Shown piece by piece: positions 1-5,191 of a stretch of 5,191 nucleotides of DNA; within the stretch, counting starts at the first letter, position 1, and each line of letters begins with the position of its first letter. The notes beneath the pieces were generated by a model. The model was not told the origin of the DNA. It saw only the letters and a list, made by a program, of their open reading frames with translations, and ran no database searches. Position numbers and translations under genes: made by a program. Origin of the DNA: Phycisphaerae bacterium (GTDB taxonomy: Bacteria; Planctomycetota; Phycisphaerae; WQYP01); NCBI GenBank assembly GCA_013044065.1, contig JABEVA010000014.1:1-5191 (forward strand). Reading direction: 5' to 3'.

Positions 1-513
1 AAAGAGGTAATCCACATATTTGGGTATCCAATGCGCACTGGACTGGCCGGCCACGAGCATCTGCGGAAACAAAAACCAACTGGTTCCCTGTGCCGCGTGA
101 AGGTGTCGGGTCCATGGCCCGCCCCCATCGAGCCGCCAATACCAAAGCGAAAACACCAGCACGTTGGTGAGCCATAGTGCGGCTGCGGATTGCAGCAGCA
201 GCACGGGCTTGGTGGCCGGATCAGGTAGCTGTCGGATCAGCAAGGCCAACGACGTTAATTCAAAAAAGCTTACCACCCCGTTGATACACAGCCCAATGAC
301 CATATTCAGCCGATGCTTGCCTGCGCGATGCGTTACCACGGCCGGTACCAACAACACGCCCACCAACAGCAGCAAAGTCCACCGTCCGCCCAACGCCATG
401 GCTGGTGGCATGGCCACGTAAATGCCGCCTGCGGCCAATAAAGCCACCATCACCGGCCAGCGCGGTTCCACCGCGGCTTCTATTTCCTTGATTGCGGTTT
501 GCAGGCTGTTCAT
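1..513 (-). CDS. Multi-pass integral membrane protein of unknown function, partial (C-terminus beyond left edge)
   Basis: The frame is open on the minus strand from an ATG at 511-513 to the window edge, giving 171 residues. A second in-frame ATG lies immediately upstream at 514-516, and the next upstream stop is at 568-570. A short soluble N-terminus (about residues 1-18) is followed by four strongly hydrophobic stretches near residues 19-40, 45-62, 69-94 and 103-125, so this is an inner-membrane protein. Later motifs are WYWRLDGGGP (residues 124-133), FLFPQM (147-152) and KYVDYLF (165-171). I recall this combination from a widespread family of bacterial hypothetical integral membrane proteins about 220-240 residues long, whose C-terminal part continues with a serine/threonine-rich FSPTD-like segment. 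If so, roughly a quarter of the protein is missing here. No function can be assigned. The start region has only a weak GGTG ribosome-binding match. The gene is divergent from the glycosyltransferase gene. Confidence in the frame is high because a competing minus-strand frame is Gly/Arg/His-rich and not protein-like. Confidence 0.82.
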   Translation of the reverse strand, partial: MNSLQTAIKEIEAAVEPRWPVMVALLAAGGIYVAMPPAMALGGRWTLLLLVGVLLVPAVVTHRAGKHRLNMVIGLCINGVVSFFELTSLALLIRQLPDPATKPVLLLQSAAALWLTNVLVFSLWYWRLDGGGPWTRHLHAAQGTSWFLFPQMLVAGQSSAHWIPKYVDYLF

Positions 514-778
514 CATCGGCACCCATGCAGCTTTGGTTCCGCAAGAGCCCAAACGCCGCTGTTGACATCATGGCCGTAGGCCCAGATTCGGTCAAGCGGG
601 AGCGGGTGCTCTGGGCCTCTCGGCACGGTTGCGGCTAGTAGCTTTTTCGATAACCATGGAAGGGCATGGGATGCGGCAGGGCTGATATGTTCAACCCTGT
701 TGCGTCAAATAACCGATGGATAAACGTCGGGCACGGAACTTATTGGACCATTCCGGTAACCACGAAGGGATCTTTTGT
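514..778. other. Divergent intergenic region between membrane protein and glycosyltransferase genes
   Basis: This region separates two genes that point away from each other, so it should contain both promoters. A TTGACA hexamer lies at 562-567 on the plus strand, but the bases about 17 nucleotides further on (AGATTC) resemble a -10 box poorly. A GATAAC at 649-654 is a partial -10 match without a well-spaced -35. No promoter is called with confidence. A perfect 9-base inverted repeat (578-586 with 610-618, 23-base loop) lies in the middle. It has no T-tract directly after it, so it is not a standard terminator. No coding sequence or RNA gene was recognised. Confidence 0.6.
764..770 (+). promoter_or_regulatory. 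Ribosome binding site deciding the glycosyltransferase start
   Basis: GAAGGGA at 764-770 lies 8 bases before the ATG at 779. The spacing is normal for a Shine-Dalgarno element. The longer alternative start at 716 has no such element, and it would add 21 residues of charged sequence before the conserved N-terminus. This site therefore supports 779 as the true start. Confidence 0.65.
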
Positions 779-2566
779 ATGAAATCCGTTGTACATGTCA
801 CTCACGAAGCCGTCCAGAAAATTGGTGGTATCGGCGCGGTTCTCCAGGGCCTTTTGACTTCCAGGACATGGTCCAGCCGGGTGGACCGCGATATTCTCGT
901 CGGGCCGCTGTTTTCCACGGATGGCACCGCCGCCACGCGTCTGGGCAACAACGGCGAAGTGTTGTACAGTTCCATGGATGGCATCGTGCGGCATCCCTTC
1001 GGCCACGCCTTTGCCGAAATCGAACGCAAATATCATGTCAACATTGTTTACGGGCGCAGGGTGTTTTTTGACTCCGCCACCGGCGTAAAAGCTTTTCCCG
1101 AAGTGCTGTTGCTGAATGTCAACCATTATGATCAGGCCCGCTCCAACCACTTTAAGTTTCGTTTGTTTGAAGAATTTGCCATTCAATCCAACAAGTACGA
1201 ATGGATTTGGGACTACGAACAATACTGCCGCATCGCCGAGCCGGCGTTGGAAGCCCTCCACGCGGTGGGTTGTCCGGAAGGCCCCGAACCGGCGGTGATT
1301 CTTTCGCATGAATACATGGGCATGCCCACCGCGCTGGCCGCCCACATGCTGGCCCCGGACCGCTTCCGCACCATCTTCTACGCCCACGAAGTAGCCCCCA
1401 TGCGCCGCATTGTGGAAGAACATCCCGGCCACGACATCACCTTTTACAATGCCCTCGACTACGCCCATCGGCACGGGCTTAACGTGAATGAAGTCTTCGG
1501 GCCGCAGGATTCCTTTTACAAATATCCGCTGGTGGATGCCGCGCGGCACTGTGATAACATCCTTGCGGTCGGCGATGATGTGGTGCGTGAACTGCGCTTT
1601 ATGGATCGCGCCTTTGAAGAGCAATCCATTGATCTGGCGTACAACGGGGTGCCGGCCTTTGCCATTTCGCTGGCGGAAAAGCTCGCGGCCCGTGATCGTC
1701 TGCGGCGCTATTGCCGGAATTTGCTGGGCTTTGAGCCGGACTTTGTTTTCACGCACGTAACTCGTCTGGTGTTGTCCAAGGGCTTGTGGCGTGATCATCG
1801 CGTGATGGATCATCTGGAACCGTTGCTGCGCCGCGATCACAAAACCGCGGTACTTTTTGTGCTTTCCACCGAGACGTCGGCGCGACGTTTTGATGATGTG
1901 CTCAACATGGAAGCCGGCTACAAATGGCCCGTGGCCCATCGTGAAGGCTACCCGGACCTCACCGGCGGCGAAGCGGCGTATTACGCCGGCGTGCAGGAAT
2001 TCAATGCCCGCCAACGCAATGGAAAGATCGTTTACGTCAACCAGTTTGGGTTCAGTCGCCAGACCTGCGGCAACCGTATGCCGCAAGATATGGACTTCAT
2101 GGACATCCGCAAAGGTTCGGATGTGGAATTCGGTCAATCCATTTATGAACCCTTCGGCATTGCTCAGGTGGAACCCATTTCTTTTGGCGGAATCTGCGCA
2201 TTTACCGAACTCTGCGGCTGCGCGGGTTTTGCCCGTAGAGCCGCGGGGTCTAAGCCGGTCGACAACATACTGCAGGTGGATTACACCGCCGCCGCCCAGA
2301 TCAACCGCAATTCGCTAACGGAGATTCTGGCCGTTGATCGTAGCGTGCGCGACGGCATTGAAGACAGCGTCGCTGGTCAAATTGCCGCCACGCTATACAG
2401 CCGCCTGCCGACGGAAGAACGCCATTTTGCCAAGCTGCTGGAAAATGGCTACGAACTGGCCCAGCAAATGAGTTGGGAAGTGGTGGCCCGCGACTACGTA
2501 CTGCCCGGAATAGACCGCGCCATCCAGCGCCGCCCGGTACCCACCCCGGCCTTGGTTGGGCGGTAG
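779..2566 (+). CDS. Starch/glycogen synthase-like GT-B glycosyltransferase (GT5-like)
   Basis: The 595-residue product looks like a cytoplasmic retaining glycosyltransferase with the two-domain GT-B fold. The N-terminal half begins KSVVHVTHEAVQKIGGIGAV; KIGG at residues 14-17 matches the KTGG loop that binds ADP-glucose in glycogen and starch synthases. Further conserved blocks are SHEYMGMPTALAAHM (176-190) and FYAHEVAPMRR (200-210), which contain the histidines expected near the active site. In the C-terminal half, VTRLVLSKGLWRD (327-339) supplies the Arg (329) and Lys (334) that contact the donor phosphates. SIYEPFGIAQVEPISFGG (454-471) is the E-x7-E motif (E457, E465) of retaining GT-B enzymes. 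The protein is longer than a typical GlgA (about 480 residues) and diverges between the motifs, so the donor (ADP-glucose or another sugar nucleotide), acceptor and product are not settled. A Cys-Gly-Cys (479-481) follows the catalytic motif. The start at 779 is chosen from its ribosome binding site; an in-frame ATG at 716 is the alternative. The gene stands alone: divergent from the upstream gene and 367 bases before lysS. No glycogen-pathway partners are visible. Confidence 0.85.
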   Translation: MKSVVHVTHEAVQKIGGIGAVLQGLLTSRTWSSRVDRDILVGPLFSTDGTAATRLGNNGEVLYSSMDGIVRHPFGHAFAEIERKYHVNIVYGRRVFFDSATGVKAFPEVLLLNVNHYDQARSNHFKFRLFEEFAIQSNKYEWIWDYEQYCRIAEPALEALHAVGCPEGPEPAVILSHEYMGMPTALAAHMLAPDRFRTIFYAHEVAPMRRIVEEHPGHDITFYNALDYAHRHGLNVNEVFGPQDSFYKYPLVDAARHCDNILAVGDDVVRELRFMDRAFEEQSIDLAYNGVPAFAISLAEKLAARDRLRRYCRNLLGFEPDFVFTHVTRLVLSKGLWRDHRVMDHLEPLLRRDHKTAVLFVLSTETSARRFDDVLNMEAGYKWPVAHREGYPDLTGGEAAYYAGVQEFNARQRNGKIVYVNQFGFSRQTCGNRMPQDMDFMDIRKGSDVEFGQSIYEPFGIAQVEPISFGGICAFTELCGCAGFARRAAGSKPVDNILQVDYTAAAQINRNSLTEILAVDRSVRDGIEDSVAGQIAATLYSRLPTEERHFAKLLENGYELAQQMSWEVVARDYVLPGIDRAIQRRPVPTPALVGR

Positions 2567-2933
2567 GTTTTCACCAACTGCGTGCGGCTGTTGAAGAGCG
2601 GCCGGATATGTGCCATCCGCATGAACGGAAGTGGAACGCTGGTGCTGTTGCGCGCGTGGGTTCACTTTGGTACGTTTTGCTGTATATCTACCAGGCTGTG
2701 GGGCTCGGAGATTTGGCCGTGCCGGTACAGAATCCAGATGTTATCATTCGGTGGAGGCGAAACGCGGTTTTTGCGCGCAGCGTCGATGGCCTACCATGAG
2801 CCGCGGTTTTCAGCGGCCGAATGAACGGCTACAATGCCTGATCCTTAACTTGGTCATGGATCTGACAGGTGGCAGGGCGATGAGGCCGACAGGGTGGCCA
2901 GCCGTATACGAAGAAGGGTAACAAACAACCAAT
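2567..2933. other. Intergenic region without a convincing gene
   Basis: This 367-base gap lies between the glycosyltransferase and lysS genes. Three overlapping plus-strand open frames cross it, but their translations are Arg/Trp/Cys-rich, contradict one another and show no recognisable motif. On the minus strand, 2665-2790 is free of stops and has a somewhat protein-like translation, but it lacks a start codon. No tRNA fold, no intrinsic terminator with a T-tract and no clear -35/-10 pair was found. Small hairpins occur (for example GCCGC/GCGGC near 2802-2819). The segment nearest lysS can form a larger fold, listed separately. The region presumably holds the end of the upstream transcript and the lysS promoter and leader. 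Confidence 0.6.
2825..2905 (+). promoter_or_regulatory. Possible folded leader RNA upstream of lysS
   Basis: A closing stem pairs ACGGCT (2825-2830) with AGCCGT (2900-2905). It encloses one arm, GATCC (2840-2844) with GGATC (2858-2862), extended by CCT (2837-2839) with AGG (2867-2869) across a 4-base bulge. A second arm pairs GGCC (2884-2887) with GGCC (2896-2899) and ends directly against the closing stem. The arrangement resembles a three-way junction ending 28 bases before the lysS start. Stems this short arise often by chance, and no known riboswitch or T-box consensus was recognised, so this is a hypothesis only. Confidence 0.2.
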
Positions 2934-4448
2934 ATGCAGGATAACCCGCAATATCAGGATCGTCTGGCCCGGTTGGCCCGCTGGTATGCCTTAGGGGTAG
3001 AGCCATTCGGGCGGAGACTGGACGGTTTATCTTCGATCGGCCAGGCCCGGCAACTGCATCAGGCGGATACACCGCACGACGGCGGCTCGGCGGTCAAGGT
3101 GGCGGGCCGCATTGTACTGCTGCGCGATATCGGCAAACTCATTTTCATCACCATTGCGGATTGGACGGGGCGCATTCAAATTGGCGCAGCCAAGCAAAGT
3201 CTGGGGGTGGATTGGGATAAGGCTAAATTGTTGGAATTGGGGGATATTGCCTGGTTTTCGGGTAAAGTTGGTCATACCAAAACCGGTGAAATTACGGTGT
3301 GGGCGGATGGTTTGGGTATTGCATCCAAGGCCCTGTTGCCACCGCCCGAAAAATTCCACGGTCTGGCCGATACAGAGCTGCGCTATCGCCAGCGGTATGT
3401 GGATATCTTTGCCAATCCCGATTCACTGGAGGTATTTCTGCTGCGCTCGCGGGTGGTGCGGGAAATTCGGGATTTTCTCCATGGGCGAAACTTTGTGGAG
3501 GTGGAAACCCCCATGATGCAGTCGCTGGCCGGTGGCGCGGCGGCTCGGCCCTTTGTCACGCATCACAATGCCCTGGACATCGATTTGTATCTGCGGATCA
3601 GCCCGGAACTGTACCTGAAGCGCCTGTTGGTGGGCGGCATGGAACGTGTGTTTGAAATCAATCGTAATTTTCGCAATGAAGGCATAGATACGCGGCACAA
3701 TCCGGAATTTACGATGTTGGAACTTTACCAAGCGTACAGCGATTTGGCGGGCATGATGGAACTTACGCAGGCGATGGTCGTGGCTCTGGTCACGATGTGC
3801 CGTACCAATGCCCGCCCGGCGGAGAGGCCCACGGAATCGTCGCCGCGGCTGACGATGCAATTTGGCGATCGCTTGATTGACTATACGCCGCCGTTTGAAC
3901 GGCTGAGCTATCAGGAACTGCTGCTGCGTCACGTGGGCGTGAACATGGCGGATGCGGCAGGTGTAAAAGCAGCGGCGGCGCGGCATGGCGTGGCGGATAT
4001 CGCGGGGAAAGCCCACGATGTTCTGGTAGGCGAACTATTTGAGCGGGTGGTGGAACCGGCCCTCGCGGGCATGGATCGGCCGGTGTTTGTGTACGATTAT
4101 CCAGCGGGACTTTGTCCCCTGACCCGCCGCAAACCTGGTGATGAAACCATTGCGGAGCGTTTCGAGTTATACGTAGCGGGGATGGAACTGGCCAACGCCT
4201 ATACCGAGCTCAATGATCCTCTGGTGCAGGAACAGACATTTCAGCAGCAGTTGGCGGGCCAGAAGGCGGAAGATTCCATGGCCCGTATGGATGATGATTT
4301 TATTGCGGCTTTGGCCCACGGCATGCCGCCGGCGGGCGGGCTGGGCATCGGCATTGACCGGCTGGTGATGCTGCTGGCCAACCGCACCAGCATCCGCGAT
4401 GTGGTGCTGTTTCCCCTGTTAAGGCCGACCACAGCAGTTAGGAGCTAG
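2934..4448 (+). CDS. lysS: Lysine--tRNA ligase, class II
   Basis: This enzyme charges tRNA-Lys with lysine using ATP in the cytoplasm and is essential for translation. The 504-residue length equals that of typical bacterial LysS. An N-terminal helix (RLARLARWYALGVEPFGRR, 10-28) leads into the OB-fold anticodon-binding domain (about 54-130, with VAGRIVLLRDIGKLIFITI at 56-74). The linker PPPEKFHGL...RYRQRYVDI (136-158) is a LysRS hallmark. The class II catalytic core follows: motif 1 GRNFVEVETPMM (184-195), motif 2 FRNEGIDTRHNPEFTMLELY (246-265) and motif 3 GLGIGIDRLVML (469-480). RISPELYLKRLLVGG (221-235) and ELANAYTELND (418-428) line the lysine pocket. CPLTRR (394-399) stands where SPLARR or SPLAKR is usual. 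Reading NAYTELNDP rather than the NGFSELND form of Escherichia coli is reminiscent of eukaryotic enzymes. An in-frame stop at 2919-2921 fixes the start at 2934. The only Shine-Dalgarno-like run, AAGAAGGG (2911-2918), sits 15 bases away, which is unusually far. The gene is followed after 102 bases by a permease gene on the same strand. Confidence 0.97.
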   Translation: MQDNPQYQDRLARLARWYALGVEPFGRRLDGLSSIGQARQLHQADTPHDGGSAVKVAGRIVLLRDIGKLIFITIADWTGRIQIGAAKQSLGVDWDKAKLLELGDIAWFSGKVGHTKTGEITVWADGLGIASKALLPPPEKFHGLADTELRYRQRYVDIFANPDSLEVFLLRSRVVREIRDFLHGRNFVEVETPMMQSLAGGAAARPFVTHHNALDIDLYLRISPELYLKRLLVGGMERVFEINRNFRNEGIDTRHNPEFTMLELYQAYSDLAGMMELTQAMVVALVTMCRTNARPAERPTESSPRLTMQFGDRLIDYTPPFERLSYQELLLRHVGVNMADAAGVKAAAARHGVADIAGKAHDVLVGELFERVVEPALAGMDRPVFVYDYPAGLCPLTRRKPGDETIAERFELYVAGMELANAYTELNDPLVQEQTFQQQLAGQKAEDSMARMDDDFIAALAHGMPPAGGLGIGIDRLVMLLANRTSIRDVVLFPLLRPTTAVRS

Positions 4449-4550
4449 GCGTCTGGAGTCCGGAATAAAAAGTCGGGCGGTGAGCTTGTTGGACCAATCG
4501 CCCTGGCCGCGTCTGCGAAAATCCGGATCATTGCGCCTTACCACCCGGAT
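4449..4550. other. Short spacer between lysS and permease gene
   Basis: The 102 bases contain no recognisable gene, no hairpin followed by a T-tract and no good -35/-10 pair. The downstream gene could therefore be co-transcribed with lysS, although an unrecognised promoter is possible. Only a weak GGAT precedes the permease ATG. Confidence 0.5.
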
Positions 4551-5191
4551 ATGATGTATACCCTGTTTTTATGTCTGCGCTACCTTACCCGCAAAAAGAT
4601 TGTGGTTTTTCCAATTCTGGCGGTGTGGCTGTGTGTGATGATGTTGATTATCGTCAACAGCATTATGACCGGATTTGTCAATCGCGTGCGCAGCGCCGGT
4701 CGCGGCTTGATGGGGGATGTCGTGATTCAAAGCCGCAGTGCCGCCGGTTTTCCCTATTACGCCCAGATACAAAAGCGTATTAATCGTTTGCCTGAGGTGG
4801 CGGCCAGCACACCGGTGGTCAATGCGTACGGCCTGTTCAATTTGCCTGATTTTCAGACCAGCATGGGCGTGGAAATTGTGGGGATTGATCCGGTAACACA
4901 ATCGCAAGTGAGCCACTTCGGAGAGGATCTTTTCTGGCAACATGCGGCGCCTTTGCAAACAGTCGCTGATATGGCCAAGGCCCCATTCCCGGCCAGTCGT
5001 CGCGAGCTGCTGACCTACGCCCAGGCGCGGTTGAAAAGGGCCATCAATCGTGAAGAAGAACTGCGTAAAAAGCTCATGGCGATGCCAGCGATAACTCCCA
5101 AGACCTGGTTTGCCGCCATTCGTCACCATTGGCAGGTTATCACCCGCGAGGACTGGGAAAATGCCAATTATGCGGTGGACCGCAGCTTTCG
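4551..5191 (+). CDS. ABC transporter permease, FtsX/MacB/LolC-E type, partial (C-terminus beyond right edge)
   Basis: The frame is open from ATGATG at 4551-4556 to the window end, giving 213 complete residues. The N-terminus (YTLFLCLRYLTRKK, 3-16) is the short cytoplasmic segment typical of FtsX-type permeases. It is followed by a transmembrane helix (about 17-39) ending in VNSIMTGF (35-42), close to the signature where the chain leaves the membrane in LolC/LolE and MacB. Residues about 45-125 (GDVVIQS, then GVEIVGIDP at 106-114) match the start of the extracytoplasmic MacB-type core domain. Residues 148-177 are a highly charged, helical and possibly coiled-coil stretch (RRELLTYAQARLKRAINREE at 150-169), beyond the usual small domain. 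The family couples ATP hydrolysis by a separate LolD-like ATPase to lipoprotein release or other periplasmic work rather than classical transport. The ATPase gene would be expected downstream, outside the window. The substrate is unknown and no LolC/LolE symbol is assigned. The next upstream in-frame stop is that of lysS at 4446-4448, and ATG 4551 is the first plausible start; 4554 is equally possible. Confidence 0.85.
   Translation, partial: MMYTLFLCLRYLTRKKIVVFPILAVWLCVMMLIIVNSIMTGFVNRVRSAGRGLMGDVVIQSRSAAGFPYYAQIQKRINRLPEVAASTPVVNAYGLFNLPDFQTSMGVEIVGIDPVTQSQVSHFGEDLFWQHAAPLQTVADMAKAPFPASRRELLTYAQARLKRAINREEELRKKLMAMPAITPKTWFAAIRHHWQVITREDWENANYAVDRSF

Noticed and set aside
562..589. Sigma70-like promoter with TTGACA at 562-567
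   Set aside because: The hexamer at the proper spacing matches a -10 box poorly, and the site is over 190 bases from the start codon. It is noted only within the intergenic entry.
260..595. A 111-codon minus-strand frame overlapping the membrane protein gene
   Set aside because: It is a Gly/Arg/His-rich, non-hydrophobic translation in another frame of the same DNA. The frame running to the window edge has membrane helices and recognisable motifs.
716..778. N-terminal extension of the glycosyltransferase from an ATG at 716
   Set aside because: There is no ribosome binding site before 716, and the added residues are unlike the family's start. A good GAAGGGA precedes the ATG at 779.
740..2137. 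A 465-codon open frame on the minus strand, antisense to the glycosyltransferase gene
   Set aside because: It is in register with the sense codons, so its stops could only arise from sense TTA, CTA or TCA codons, which this GC-rich gene avoids. The translation is His/Gly/Val-rich without motifs, while the sense frame carries clear glycosyltransferase motifs.
2473..2921. Three overlapping plus-strand frames of 80-108 codons between the glycosyltransferase and lysS
   Set aside because: They overlap one another, are rich in Arg, Trp and Cys, lack good ribosome binding sites and show no domain. One begins inside the glycosyltransferase gene.
3423..4016. A 197-codon minus-strand frame inside lysS
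   Set aside because: It is the antisense shadow of a well-supported gene. Its Arg/His/Gln-rich translation has no motif.
4569..5129. A 186-codon minus-strand frame opposite the permease gene
   Set aside because: The plus-strand frame encodes a transmembrane helix and FtsX/MacB-like motifs and stays open to the edge. The minus frame is His/Gln/Gly-rich with no family features.

Overview
The window is a GC-rich bacterial chromosomal segment with four protein genes. One runs leftward and is cut by the left edge. Three run rightward, and the last is cut by the right edge. The gene content and protein style suggest Planctomycetota, perhaps a Phycisphaerae-like lineage. The reasons are a lysyl-tRNA synthetase gene followed directly by an FtsX/LolC-type ABC permease with a long extracytoplasmic domain, an unusual starch-synthase-like glycosyltransferase, and weak or absent Shine-Dalgarno sequences. 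This placement is an inference from remembered family patterns and was not tested against a database. No mobile element, CRISPR array, rRNA or tRNA was seen.

Layout. Positions 1-513 (minus strand) encode the N-terminal 171 residues of a multi-pass membrane protein of a conserved family without known function. Positions 514-778 are a divergent intergenic region that must carry the start signals of both flanking genes. Positions 779-2566 (plus) encode a 595-residue GT-B glycosyltransferase related to glycogen/starch synthases (GT5-like). Positions 2567-2933 are a 367-base gap with no convincing gene; its right part can fold into a three-way-junction-like structure shortly before the next start. 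Positions 2934-4448 (plus) encode a complete class II lysyl-tRNA synthetase (LysS). Positions 4551-5191 (plus) encode the N-terminal part of an ABC transporter permease of the FtsX/MacB/LolC-E type, 102 bases after lysS and possibly in the same transcript.

How the genes relate. The glycosyltransferase probably works in storage or structural glucan metabolism, lysS in translation, and the permease in lipoprotein export or another transmembrane mechanotransmission function. No single shared pathway is evident. The window reads as ordinary housekeeping and conserved-hypothetical sequence. The points most worth a second look are the divergent glycosyltransferase with its unknown donor and product, the uncharacterised membrane protein family, the possible folded leader of lysS, and the helical insertion in the permease's extracytoplasmic domain.
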